Source: Urechis unicinctus
Taxonomy: Eukaryota; Annelida; Polychaeta; Xenopneusta; Urechidae
Assembly (NCBI GenBank): GCA_034190875.2
Contig: CM067349.1
Location: 29,647,671 to 29,711,670, forward strand
Reading direction: 5' to 3'
Length of the DNA stretch: 64,000 bases
Shown in pieces: positions 1 to 23,493 of the stretch. Numbering within the stretch: position 1 is the first letter of the stretch; every line of letters starts with the position of its first letter. Both the position numbers and the translations under genes were made by a program. The notes under the pieces are model-generated. The model searched no databases, had not been told where the DNA came from, and saw nothing but the letters and a program-made list of their open reading frames with translations.

Positions 1-2250
1 CGACGGGGTATGTTTTCTCGGCCTCTCGGCTTGTACGGCGGGTTTTGTTGGGCCTCGTACTCGTACGACGGGCATGTTTATAAGCTGCAACCTGAACGAC
101 AGGTTTTTGGGGGCTTGGTGATGTACGACGAAGTATGTTTTTCTCTTCCCATCTGTACAGTGGGATTAATATATATTGGTTTCAGTATGACGAGATTTCC
201 TTCCGGAATTTCCTCCCTATCGGTGACAATGCAAATGCAATGAATGGACCCTGTGTGACGCGCCGAAAATCACGCGCTCGAAGTTGTTACTGCATGTAAT
301 CAGAAATCAGTTGATCAGGTGTTTGAGATGGGTCTGTCACTTTTATCCTGCTTACGACGTACGACGGGTTATACATTCGCATAATACCTTGTACTCCGGG
401 GTATGTTTTTTGCCATTTTCACATTCTACGACGGGTACGGGTTTTCGAGGTCCCGCTGCACACCCCTACTCGGGATAAGACCATGTGCACCTCCTAGTGT
501 ACAAACATGGGGGTTATTTTCAAAGCAATAAAATACTCTTCGTTCGTTCGCAAGACCGTTATTCAGCCATCTTTTGAAGGAGCCCTGGTGTTACCGAGCT
601 AAGACTACTTCTGTTTACGAGGCGTGGTTTTTTATTTTGTACCGACCGAAAAACATTAATGCGAAAGTTTATTTGTTGGTCGAATAGCAACTCGTTGAGT
701 ACCTGGGTGTCAACCTTTATACGCAATCCTACTTGGTATTCTGTGTTAACAGTCAGCTTACCATAAGTCGATTGATTGCCGTATGTTTTGTCGAAACCAA
801 TAAAATGCATGCCTCAATAATTTTTTAGCACATCACTGTTATTTTTATATTGATTCCTTGCAAATTCTCCTTTTTACGACGCCCACTTCAGAACCCGGCA
901 ACATGTCAAATCCATAAATTCTGAATCTCAGAATGAATAATTAATACCCCACCGGCTGGTGCGCTGCTTGTACCTCCCGTCACGTGATCATAGGAGTTTT
1001 CACTTATCAGATCGTTCGACCAGATTTTATGACAGTCGTGGAAGTAAATATTTCCCTGGTGTTGTAGCATTTTATATCTGGACCAATTCAGGGATGACAA
1101 AGAGTCAGATGTCATAAGCCTCACAGCCTTAGTCGGACAGATCATAATGCACCATTCCACGCATTCGCACAGACCACTCATGAAAAAAACATTTTCTTAA
1201 TTCGTTTAATTCACGCAGAGTCGTCTATCTTTACAGCCACCGACCACTAACCCTCGCCCAAAGCGGCTAGCGACGCTGTACCATAGTTATTAGTTGAAGC
1301 TTCGTCATATATTACCGGCCAACAGCTTCTTGTTGACGGTGTTTACTAGACAGGTCGGCCGTGATAAGACCTTCTGTAGACGACTTTATGTCTGCCCCAG
1401 TGTCAGAACGGCGTCGCACTGACTTCTGCGCACTGACCCGATGTCGTAAAAAGCGGCGTCACGAGGATTCCTTGTGTGACGTCAACTTAGTTAAAGATAT
1501 AATTCTCGCTAAATGAGTTTCGTAACGTGGGCTATCCTGTGGCTCATCACCCATCGTTACTATTCTCGGCTGTAAAAATCCTGCTCCTCTGGGGAGCCAG
1601 TGATCAGTCTGCAAACATGAAATATGTTGGTACTTGACTTACAGTTGTCAATTAACATCGTTGTTGAATGTTGTTGTTGACAAGAGATACGCACCATTAT
1701 GATATGAAAAGAAATATTATCCATTTTCCCACCCATGTTGAAAGTCAACAGTTTATAATTTATTGACGCGTGTCCGGTCGTCGGTCTCGATTTACAATCT
1801 TATATTGAGCGTGAGGTTTCCATCCATGACGTCATAGCGCGGATCCTTCTTGCTGTCGTTGGCGAAGCTTCTCGACCAACACTTTTGCGGGTAAATTTAT
1901 ACCGCACTAACAACCCATGTCAAACCCCAGACACCCAATCCTCACTGTTTTACAATAAAAAATGACCTCGTTTATTACTTTCCAGTTATTGTTCCGACGT
2001 AGAACAAGACATTCAGTTCTGATGTAATCATAACGCGTACACAGAACCACTCAGTCCTTATGCTATCATAACGCGTAGACAAAGCCGCTGGGTCCCTGCG
2101 AAATCATAATGCTCATAATATGTTCGGATTCATGGTATTTCAGGATGCGCAAATGTAATCGGCTTTAAGGGATAACAAGTTTCCCCTAGATTGATTTGCT
2201 CTTAAAATTTTGATAATTATAATGATAACAATATGAATCGTAATGATAAA
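1..2250. other. Gene-free left end with degenerate repeats and a possible 3' end of an upstream transcript
   Basis: The first 480 bases repeat variants of TACGACGGG-TATGTTT at irregular spacing. An AATAAA at 527-532 is followed by ATACTCTTCGTTCGTTCG, which looks like either the 3' end of a plus-strand transcript or the tail of a retroelement. At 2020-2110 three imperfect copies of a roughly 45-bp unit share ATCATAACGCGTA. No exon with credible splice sites was seen. Confidence 0.35.
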
Positions 2251-2768
2251 CATTTATTAAAAAATATAGCAATTCAGTCAATTATTTTACTGACAGTTTA
2301 TTAAATACATTGTTCCGTTTCTTTTTTACGCATAGGTGCCTATTGGCTCACATTAGGGGCCTGGGCCTGGATCGCCCCAGCAAAATTACTGCGCTGTTCG
2401 TGAATCGTGCATATACTATGTAGCTTGTTGAGGAAGCCAATTCAGAATTTGATAGTGCCTTAGAATCATAATGTGACTTTGGTTGTGATTTGTCATAACG
2501 CACTTTATAACGATTACGAACACAACGCCAAGGATCTACAACATTTTTAATGCTCTCTAACACACATTATAGATAATAACATAACAGTCCAGTCTATGTA
2601 CACCGTATATCATTTGCAAATCCATCGGCACACCATGCTTTACCGAAACGTGGCACGTAGCAGGACACAGCGCTACCACACGACCAATGTACAATGCTAA
2701 AAAAAGGATCCTGGATCACGTGATCACATCCTTCAGTCATTGTGGAGTTATCTGAGAAATAACTGATA

Positions 2769-12178
<9,410 letters not shown>

Positions 12179-12427
12179 CTTTAGATGCCCACGCTTCACA
12201 CGCACTCGATATTCCTGCACAAAAAAGCATCAACACGTGAATACTTAATGCCGCCCTGGCGCGCCGGGGTGCAGGCAGTGCTCAATAATTTAATGTATAG
12301 GAGAGATCATTGTATTAACGGAGTTTCAGAACGGTTGTTTCCCTATCTCAGGTGGGCAAGCCTATAAAAAACGCATTCAGATGAAGCACATCATTTGCGT
12401 TGAGCAGGACCTGGTACGCGGGGCATA

Positions 12428-12924
12428 CCTGCCTGACTAACGATAATGGAATAACCCGGGTTGGGGTGTTCTCACCCATACCTGCCTGACAAACGATAAT
12501 GGAATAACCCGGGTTGGGGTGTTCTCACCCATACCTGCCTGACAAACGATAATGGAATAACGGGCTTGGGGTGTTCTCACCCATACCTGCCTGACAAACG
12601 ATAATGGAATAACGGGGTTGGGGTGTTCTCACCCATACCTGCCTGACTAACGATAATGGAATAACCCGGGTTGGGGTGTTCTCACCCATACCTGCCTGAC
12701 TAACGATAATGGAATAACCCGGGTTGGGGTGTTCTCACCCATACCTGCCTGACTAACGATAATGGAATAACCGGGTTGGGGTGTTCTCACCCACACCTGC
12801 CTGACTAACGATAATGGAATAACGGGCTTGGGGTGTTCTCACCCATACCTGCCTGACAAACGATAATGCAATAACGGGGTTGGGGTGTTCTCACCCATAC
12901 CTGCCTGACTAACGATAATGGAAT
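12428..12924. repeat. 51-53 bp minisatellite, 9 full copies plus one partial
   Basis: The unit begins CCTGCCTGACTAACGATAAT and ends GGGGTGTTCTCACCCATA. Period-53 copies carry AACCCGGGTT and period-51 copies carry AACGGGCTT or AACGGGGTT. It starts about 250 bp upstream of the lectin-gene ATG, in the likely promoter or 5' UTR. Each unit contains the small inverted repeat GGGTG-TTCT-CACCC. Confidence 0.95.
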
Positions 12925-13438
12925 TAATCATAATGAATGTGATCCAGCACACCAAGAAAATGCTGGCGGGTCAGACATATTTTGCTTACTTTCGGAGGGT
13001 AGTAACAGTGTCAATCCCAACAACTTATCCTACCCCGGCCATTCTCTTCAGATAAATGACTAGCATTCCCTTGGCATCACTCGTGCCGCGAGACAGAGGG
13101 AGATTCACTTGACACCCAGCCACAGCAGCAAGTGACAGCTTTCGTCGTACCTTTCCTATGAAAACACATGTTCAAGTTTTTTCTTTGCACTTCCTTCTCA
13201 ATACAACAGCTTCGCATACAACATTTGGATTCCGAGCACCTGTCGACATCACCTGTCAACCTTAATCATGCGCTTTTGATCTACACCTGGATTAGTGGTC
13301 ACATTATAGAGCTCAATCACACAAAGCCGCGCGATGAACAGGCTTCATTTCTGGGCGAGGCCCACGCGCCCTAAATGATCCTAACACTCCCGTTATCGGG
13401 TCTAATAACCCACACATGATGTAGCATCGTCTGTTCAA

Positions 13439-13730
<292 letters not shown>

Positions 13731-13829
13731 GCTTTATCGTCTTCCGCTCTCTATATCTCTCGTTCGCTATTTGTATCTCTCTATCTCTCTCAATGGTCTA
13801 TAACTGTATCTCTCTCTCCTCCGTTTCTG

Positions 13830-16800
13830 AAATGGTTTCGTTCTCTCTAATGTATGAAATACAGTAATATGCGTGGGCGCGATTGCTCGTGATATCCAGA
13901 TGATCTTGTAGATGACACGCTGCATCTTTACTAGTGATTCTCCAAACCCAACCCAAACTCATTTCCGGGCATGATAATAGAAGCCTAGTTAATTCTTTAG
14001 TTTTTCGCGCGTTGTAACACAGCCAATAGTCTCGGTTTCTGGCCACGAGAGCCAGCGACAACTACATCATCTGCATCTCAACGAGCAGCAGCAGTAGCCG
14101 AATCAGCTACCTGCTACACACACTTCGTAGAGGATCGCCCCGATCTCAGCTCCTCTGCTTCCTTATGGTTATTAACCGCAGCCAGATGGACTGGATAGAT
14201 TCATTATCCATCTCATATTTCATAATCATTCTGCCTCGCCCTCTAACCCTCCCAGCATGGCCAACACACGGCCCACGCCCTCCTCTTCTTCCTACTCCCC
14301 GACCCCCTTCCTCAGCCCTCACGCACCATCTTACACTTTGACTGCCATGCTAGCGTGCCGCGTGTCTTAATCAAGTCGCTGTCTCTCTCACATGGGCGTT
14401 TATATCGGCAGATGGCGGTCATATTATTCCTGATATAGCCATCACGTGACCGCCATTGCTGCCCGTTTCACGACGCTTTATCATTGTTATAAGCGCCGCC
14501 TTATAGACTACATCCAATAGCCTTCCCACATATAAATGATTATCATGGTTAGGTTATAAATATAAATCTCCCTGCTGGTCATTGTTTATGTTTGTGGGTA
14601 GTTGCCGGGATAACCTCCCATCATGTTTTTATGGCGGGTTAACACAGTGGGCTTGGATTAGCCATCAGTTCCCGCGGTTATATGTGTCATGCTGGCATAT
14701 CTGACATATGCTTTCAGAGCGAGGATTAGACATACATATTTTATTATTAACGGAAACCCAAACGTGGCTGAGTGCTTGGCTAACTATAAACTAAATTACG
14801 ATCCCAAATTAACATTGATTTGTTCGGCAGCAACACTGTGTTGTTCAATTATTAGAAAACTTGTGGGTAGTCGGTGCGTTGGTGCTGGTCGGCATTGAAA
14901 TAATACGTAAATGGGAACATTCTCGCGTACAGACATATTCCGGGTGCACAATCAAGTTAGATACTAGGGCACTTAAAGTGTAATTCAATAAAACCACGTG
15001 GCATCAGTCTGGACATGGCTGCCAACAACGCATGTAGCATTTCCCATCACGACAGTGCAAATGTAGTTTCCACCCAACCTTTCAAGATTCCAACCCGAAT
15101 TACCGCATGAAATCTTGTTTGCGCTACAAATGACATTTCCCCGAAGACTTCAGGCCCAAACATAGATAAAATCAGATTGGTAAACCACCCCAGGACCCCC
15201 GACCCATTCCTTACTCCGCATACACCCTCGTATTTATACCCAGATCAATAAGCATCTCTTATCCCAGAGGGCCCGATAAGAAATCTCTTCATCCTCCCAT
15301 GTCGGCCCTCAGGCCGCAAACTACGTTCCAAATAACGCCTAATTCTCGCCGAAGTCACGCCCATGGGATTGTCTCGCGTAATCCACGACTGCGAGGAGCC
15401 ATGCCTTGAGGTTATGTGAAAGGGATGGATAACCTGAAAGTGCAGGATTTAGCGGAGACTGACGGGATTTGACGGGGAGGCATCGTAATAAGGCAGACTG
15501 GTCTCATCTCGTGCCCAACATCGTAATCCTGGAGAGAGGTCGAATTTGATGGGAGCTACTCAGGTGGCAAGTCGCCGCTCATAAAGCACAGGCTTTAGTG
15601 GCCAAGCAGGTTTATGTCTGACTTTTATGTATGATGTTGATATAAATGCGTAAGAAAAGTAATTTGATTAGGAATCAAATTATCCACGCCATCGCCCTTT
15701 ATTGCCAGGCATACGCGAATGCTATGGCTTTGTTATGTAGTTACATCTTTCAGCCACAGTAGCTACCTCTGGAATGTCAATATGGCGACCGGAATGGGCC
15801 CGATAACGACGCAGATACTCGTATATCGAAAGGTCACGTGACCATCTCCGCGGAAAATTAGTCAAAAATAACCACCAGGTTTTAATAGCGCAATACAGCA
15901 ATACAAAGACTGCATTGGCTACGTTAAGCTGAGATGCGACGTAAAAAGACTACCTTGCCGGCAACCATTGTAGGCATTCACTTGCAGCAAAGCTTGCTGA
16001 TCATACCTGTGCATGTCCAAGCATGGGCGAATATATGGCTTTGTAATGCATTGTGATGATTTTTCTTCATTGCCAACTACCCTCACTAATGCATTGAATC
16101 TTCTGTCCATATATCACGCAAAGCTCTTAACGGATCAATGGTGGCCTCATATGCGCATTGGTTCGTCATCCATCAATAAACAGCGATGATGAAATGAAAA
16201 TTCCTGGATCTCTGCTCGGTGGTTCCGCAGGGGTTATGATGTTGGATCGATAATCTCCAATATTATTATTCTACATATTCGCCACAACAACCCTCATGAA
16301 AGTAGAATTAAGATATATATTTAATGTGAAGCCGTTTTGATTTTACGGGGCATCATTGAAACATTACGCAAATGAGTTAAGCAAAGATATCGGAATTCGA
16401 GGAAAAAAAGAAGTCTTTTGTCAATGTGATTTTAATTTATCATGCCATGTTTCTAGTACAAACGCTGACATCAAATTCATATACTCACTGGACCGAGTTT
16501 CTATAAACCACTTCCTTCCCGAAATCGCACTTCCAGAATTATATCCACGTAATGTCGTTACTTTTGCAGATGCTTGTTGTCATGGCTCGAAGATACAAGA
16601 TTCTCACGTCAGGACGACCAGCATTCGTGATTTGTGGCCCAAACTACCAGCAGTGATAAGATCATAAGCTCCTCTTTTTGCGCCCAACGCGCACACTCAA
16701 GTCTCGAAGTCGTCTGCTTCGTGCCCCTTAAGCCGCTCTTGGCGCGAGAAATCAACTGCCTCCGCTATAGCAGCGCCACCAGACGGCCAATGCTAACCTA

Positions 16801-17590
16801 ATCCCGACCACTTGCCCTGCCGCTAATCTACTTAAAAGGTCCAATGGCGCTCTTGAACGATCAATCGGCGTTGGCCCAGCTGTAATTGTGACAGCCTTCT
16901 CGCCATGTAGAGGCTTTGGCAACGCCATGAAGCGCCTAATGTTACAACCAACTGTCTCAGATTTAGTTATCACTGTATTAAGTAATGACAGTTGCCTGGC
17001 AACCGTTGTTGTCTGGAATTCGTAAACTGGTTTACCTTGCGACATTTGAGCTAAATTCATTCCAAACATGCGGGGATGTAATTGCCAATTGTCTTGGATG
17101 CGGGAATTGGTGTGGGTATAACAGAAAGCATCCGTTTAATCACGACTCATTTAAGCATCGACTGACTTGCTGTTTGACGGCTGGCTATTACACTCAGCTC
17201 AGTGGAATTGTGGGTTTATCATAAACTACAGCTACAGACGCAGTAACAAGCTAAGCTAAACAAACCAATAGTGAGAATAAAGCAACATTTAAGGTTGAGG
17301 AAACATGGTAAGATTGCCCTAGAACAAGCCCACCATCAAGACATTGCATCATCAGTTAAGCGCGCGATAGCTCGGTGTCAGAGAATTACCTAACTTAGGC
17401 AGCGAGCGCGTCTCTATGGGATTGATAGGAATTGGCGATCCGGGGATCCCGCAATAAATGAACTAATTGCTCATCAAGCTGCCCACGCAATGTCATTGAC
17501 ATGCCCAGCTCGACGTCTGGCGTCAACAGTCTGCGCCCATGTAATTTGTCTCAAGGGATCAGCGACTTCTAGGAAAATTTATATATTATA
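13830..17590. other. Gene-free unique sequence
   Basis: Only short chance open frames are seen here; the longest, 103 codons at 16356-16667 on the plus strand, has no recognisable motif. No segment shared with the SLC22 cluster was seen, so this stretch lies outside the duplicated region. Confidence 0.4.
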
Positions 17591-17605
17591 TGCGTATTAT
17601 CTCAT

Positions 17606-17790
<185 letters not shown>

Positions 17791-19054
17791 TGTGAGCATA
17801 CTTGTGTGTATGTATATTAGGGTTGGTGTCTGTGTTTGTGACCGCTAGATGACATCGCGCTGTTATGATATTCATACCTATGTCTGTAAAGAAACTAACA
17901 TGTTCACTTAGAATGTCATTTAGAAATCGGAGTTGTGCTAAATGCCCCTCCCAAGTCTCATCACGCACAGCGTTGCGTCGCAACAAATACAAGACTCAGA
18001 GTAAACAATTAAGAATCGATCGCAACATTCAGCTTCAATGCCGCAATCCAAACTCGGAAGCTTACGCATGGCATGCACGTTCCCATACAGCATACATTGA
18101 TAAGCCTCTTGGTTAGGCAGCGGTTCAGCGCACTAATCATTAGCTGTGGCTTCTTTTTATATTGCCGGAAACGGATACCAATAATTGGAGAGGAGAGGAA
18201 ATATCAGGTGGATGTGCGCGCGGTTAAAGCCTGTGTAAGGGCAGGGCGGAGACGAGGCTTCAAGCTCATTGCGTGCCGGCACGCCAGCTGGTAACTGTTG
18301 TCTGCGGACATCAGTCATTGAGTCTAGTAGCCTATTGTCTGTCGACTACCGCGGCAGCTCGATTAGGGGCGCGGACAGACAAGGAGTCCAGGCAAAGCAG
18401 GGCAGAGGTAAAAAGAGAAGGATGGGAATAAGTCAATTATTCATACGCGATTGTCACCAATTGCCATGAGTCGATACTGTCAACGGTGGTCTGTGCAACC
18501 TCTCGTGCGCACCACCAGCAAGCGCATCAACAAAGGACGCCGGTCACGGCTGCACTTGACAGTTGTGAGGGTATAATGTTTATTGCCTTCATACTGAAGA
18601 GTACGGTTTAGGGCATGCACGAGCATTAAGAATGCATGATACACCCCTCAGACGCAAGGCACGTGGTTCAAGTTCTATTGTCACCACCAGACTGACTTAA
18701 CACAGTAGGCGCGTGGGCTATAGGGCACTTAGCTCTGAGTAATCTGCCATGGAGCATCGAAATGCTTTCTCACGTCTGTATATAAGGCTTAACAAAAAGT
18801 GGTTGTGGCTATAATTATAGCTCATGACATTCAATGAAGAAGTACAAACCAGCACACGTCACGGACAACATCCACACATCGCGATGTGTCTTCAGTTGAA
18901 ACCAACGAGACCCCATACAGCGATTTTGTGTATAACGCTAATTCGTTTGAAAAAGGTCGAAAATCAGTACATTTTATATTGTCTGCATTTTATGGCAAAC
19001 CGGACGCATTTCTGGTAGCGTAGGCTAAGTCATTATGCTAAATCAAATGACACC

Positions 19055-19098
19055 ACCCCCACCCCCCCCCCTCCCCACCCCCACCCCCTTTCCCCCCG
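19055..19098. repeat. C-rich tract
   Basis: CCCCACC-type run of 44 bp immediately left of repeat block X1. Confidence 0.9.
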
Positions 19099-19104
19099 AG
19101 AAAG

Positions 19105-19335
19105 CCCTGATCAATGGCACTCGCAACCTGCCCTATTGTCATTGAAATGTCCCCGAGTGAGCTAGATCCCCCATAAGGGCGCAGAATGAATGGCCGCGCC
19201 GGAGGTTATGAGGCAGTGAGTCAGCGGCAAAAGACTTCCTATGCAGCCGGCTAATTGAGGGAGGATCAGGCTCGGTGAGGAGTGACACGGTATATACCAA
19301 TCACCGCAGACGACGGACCCCTCGTCGCGGATCAT
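19105..19335 (+). repeat. Dispersed block X, copy 1
   Basis: Shares GGCACTCGCAACCTGC, TTGTCATTGAAATGTCCCC and GCGCCGGAGGTTATGAG with copies at 37.4, 38.95 and (inverted) 60.9 kb. Similarity continues leftwards: 18830-19020 matches 38705-38900. No coding potential is visible. Confidence 0.8.
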
Positions 19336-20689
19336 GGATCATCTGCATACCACGAGTGAATACTACTAGACCTGATGGACTATTGTGCCATGTACTAAAC
19401 CAATACAGTAAACAATGACTTAAAACAGCCTACATCAAGTCACATTTATCAATCCCAGAAAAATGAAATGAGTTGCTCGCAAAAGTCCTCCCATCTGAGC
19501 GTGCTTATTAGGAAATATCGTATTGTAAATCAACTCTGACGCACGACATTTGCCACGCTTTGAACTGTTTGACCATAACAACAAAACATACATTACATTG
19601 AATCAGTGAATATGACGTTTACGGAAAACAATAGTACCAAGTTCGTCTAATGGCGACTTCATGGTATATATCGGCTAAATGTTCATGATTCCAATGATCA
19701 CAGTGTATTTCATTACAACACATTAAGTAAAGCACGAGGATCAACTAGAGGCAAACCGATCACCCCGAATCACCCTTTATTGATGTTTTGCTCGGCAATG
19801 TACACACGTGCTCACCATACAGTGCATCAGCTCATTGTCCGCCAACTTGTATAACATTGTCTATTTCCCCCGCAAATAGCTGGAATGGGAGATGGTTTGT
19901 TATTTCCCAGACACTTCCAATAAACACCACACTTAACCATCTGTTATCATGATCATCAATACGTCGCTGAACTAGTAAATCAAGCGCCCCAAACAGAACC
20001 AGTCACCGATACTCAGACCCATTGTTTTCTACAGGATGTTATCACTTCATTACCTCTAAGAGTCTCCTCATTTTCTCTGTTTCTCTAAGGTGCTGTACCG
20101 CATGCAGAGCTCTCTGAACCGGCGAGACATTACATTATGCTGTTGATTTCCCCCGACAAGAGGTAGTTTTGATCATAAGCGCTCATCTGTTTGGATGGAT
20201 TATGTCGGCGAAGTAATCCGTCGAACCCAATGTCGCAGAGAAATATATATAAATGCTCCAGTTGCCATAGTCTGCTTTGGAGAAAAGTGAAGCCGGGCTG
20301 TTGATTGCTTCTCAACGCAATTCATGCGGCCTTTGGTTGGATTATGCACAATCAGGATGCTTTGCTTGTCACTGGCGTATCGCGTTGGCGCTCCCAATGG
20401 GACGAGATTTCAGTGTACTCACAATATGGTTTAAGCCCTGGTATTGTTTTCTGACAAGCAGCTCTCACGACTGCTTTAAAATATGATAAGTGCCGCTCTG
20501 CACCCTTTAACTGTGTAATATATGCTGCACAATCAAAATGTTAATAATCCAGTTCAATGATTGATTTGTATAACTTCAATCTCCCAAATCTGGGGATGTT
20601 CTAAGTATCTAGCAGAATGCACACTGGTATATTGCAAGTTTGATATTGGAAGTTCAATATTCATCCACGACTAATGTACTAGTCAGGAG

Positions 20690-21965
20690 GTTATCGTGCT
20701 TAATAGCATGGTTTGTTAAGGATTGCTTGTTTGCAGCATACTTCATAAACAAAATACACGACAAAACTACAGCGTGTCAGACTGTTAATGATCAGTAAAA
20801 CTGATTTAGCCTTCATTCCAACAGGAAGTCGAGCATATATCGGTATATAAAATCAAGGCAACCAACCTTCTCCTGCGTATGTCATTTCTCATGGTCGCGG
20901 GAATCCGAACAGCAATGAAGCCATATTATTTACGCCCACACAAGACATAACGCTACTACAGAATCAGGTTAGCGCGCTGTGTACCATATTGATTCTGGGA
21001 GGACCTCTCTTTTCTAACAGATTAATGTTGTCCCCGTCTCCAGGAAATCATTCCTCTTCTGTGAGGTAGTGTCAGGTTACTTAATGTACGGACACTCTCA
21101 GATGCCTTCCTGCAGGGAACTCTGATTTAACTAATTTAATCAAGACATTCTCTGGGCCATGATTGATAGGTGGCGTCATCTGGTTACAATGGGTACATCA
21201 TACACATTATGCAGAAACCTTACGATATTACAATATTGTTGTTACCACGTTTAACATGATACCCAAGCACCATAGCGGGATTATATGCGAAAAAATATAA
21301 CTTCATGCGTTTGATTCAAACTACTTTATATATAGACGTTTGTTAACTGTTTATCACCATGGATATTAGCTTACATGTATATAAGTCCTCGTTTCTATTG
21401 ACATACACCGAGCAGTGTCACTGTTATGCTGCGGAAAAATTAGGAATACAATTCACCAAATAACCACAATGTGGTTTATTGGCTAAGAACTATGTTCTGC
21501 TATATTTGTTTACGAAAACGAATTGTGTGCAGATGTATGCAGTAAGACATGTATATACCCACATTCACATTAGGACTAACTTAGGTAACGATTGTTTGCG
21601 TACATCCAGCGGAGCATATATCTCGGTAATTGGTCATTGTAGCGCTTCAGTGTGCGGCCAATGGCAAAACCACAATTTTTTAACTCCTAAAATAACTGGG
21701 TTTTATTACTGAACGTAACCAACCCACTTTACTGTGGTTGTCTTTGCACTTAAACGGCACTGCCCGCCTAACTTCGACCGGCTTTGAACAGTTACAGGGC
21801 AGCAACTACCAATTACGCTTTGATGCAATGAGTGACATCTGCATACAATTTAAGATACTTTAGTAGCATATTAAGTACTGGCTCTCCATTATGCTTCAAT
21901 GAAAAGAGAATACATCGAGACAATCACATGCGATAAATTGCTGTGGCAGAGGACTTTGCCTCTTC
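20690..21965 (+). repeat. Block Y, copy 1 (3' flank of SLC22 copy 1)
   Basis: Collinear with 44115-45130. Shared stretches include GCTTGTTTGCAGCATACTTC, CACGACAAAACTAC, GCATATATCTCGGTAATTGG and AAATTGCTG. Diverged, non-coding. Confidence 0.65.
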
Positions 21966-22094
21966 CCGCATGTGTCTTTGTGTCCATCAGAATTCGGGTA
22001 GCCAGTATATGTTTCTGCTGCCTTTTCATACAATCCACACTACTACATCACTACATATACCACAGATATGGGTTGTCCACGCACATGCTGTAAG

Positions 22095-22202
<108 letters not shown>

Positions 22203-22204
22203 CA

Positions 22205-23490
22205 TATATTTGTACAGATACTTGGATAATGAGATATACTCCAGCCACACCCATGATGTTCATAGCAACTTTACTTCTTCATTTGCAGTTTCTGTAGCCA
22301 TTGAAGGCGCATAAAATGTCATCAAGCGATTTACAGACCCTCATCAACCATGGATCAGTCCATAAAAATGATTTTTGTTCGCATTTTGTCATGAAAGACA
22401 CCAGAAATCTTTGTATGTTTTACACACCACCTTCATCCCCTCTTAACCTGTCTCTTAACTTACCAGCCATGAATTCCACTTATAGCATCCAAAACAGTCG
22501 ATGATTCCACTTGTGGCTAGATTCAAACAAGCTTGGGTGACGAAGGAATGCGAGTGGTGGCGCAAGATGCCCAAGTTTTTAGTTCCATTCACAGTAATAT
22601 ATTCGTTTTGATATGGTTGGGTTACTTGGTAATAATACAGAGATTGCTGACGCTTAATATGATCAAAGCGATCATTCAGCAAAGACAGATCTAAGGTAAT
22701 ATCATATTATTAGTACAACCCATATGTATAATTGTTGCAGAAACCAGTGCTATGTCGACGTCCCTTGCAAAGTAGTGGGGGTCAAGCTAGTGTGGATATA
22801 ATTATAATATATAGTAATTCGACTATTATTGTCAAACTAATAACCAGTATCGGGGTGGTTATGCCAGTCGAAAACAAGGATACCAATTGCAATTTCATAT
22901 CAAAAACACATATTTACAATCAATGTCCTATTGTGATAGCATACATTGAGAGATAGAAGATAGCATCTATATGTCAGCATGGTGACTTTGGTTACATAAG
23001 TAATAAAATATCACATAGCATGACTATAATGTAGCATGAGGACCGACTACTCCCAGGTACACACAAACACATAGTTCATCAGACCTTAGCAAACAAATTA
23101 ATTGAACATTGCCCTCTACGTAATTAAATAAGAACAGGAGGTTCTGCCTTATACTCTCAGCAACATCTAAATTAGAGTTTGCGCATCATATGCTTAACTA
23201 AACGCAAATAAAAGTAAATTCGGAAGTTCAATATGCTTTGTCATTTCTTTTGAGTAATATCCTTGCCAACTTGCACACCATATGTTCGTCTTTGTGTGAT
23301 CTCTATTATTGCTATGGAATTTGATAACTTTTCTGCAGCCCAAGTAAATAGCCAACTTCACAGATATGATTGCTATGGAATAATTTGCGACACAACTGCA
23401 TACCGTACTGCATAATGCATTGATCAGCTCCAATCCGAGACTTCTTGATGTCAAATTCTGCTCTAGGCGCCTTATGCATGGGTCGTGTAT
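22205..23490. other. Gene-free 3' flank of SLC22 copy 1
   Basis: No exon or shared block recognised. No clear minus-strand poly(A) signal was found close to the stop at 23494. Confidence 0.35.
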
Positions 23491-23493
23491 GAT

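Noticed and set aside
16356-16667. 103-codon plus-strand open frame
   Set aside because: No recognised motif, no splice or poly(A) context; within chance expectation for 64 kb.
18600-18700. Possible tRNA-type B box (GTGGTTCAAGTTC) suggesting a tRNA or SINE
   Set aside because: No matching A box, acceptor stem or cloverleaf could be drawn.
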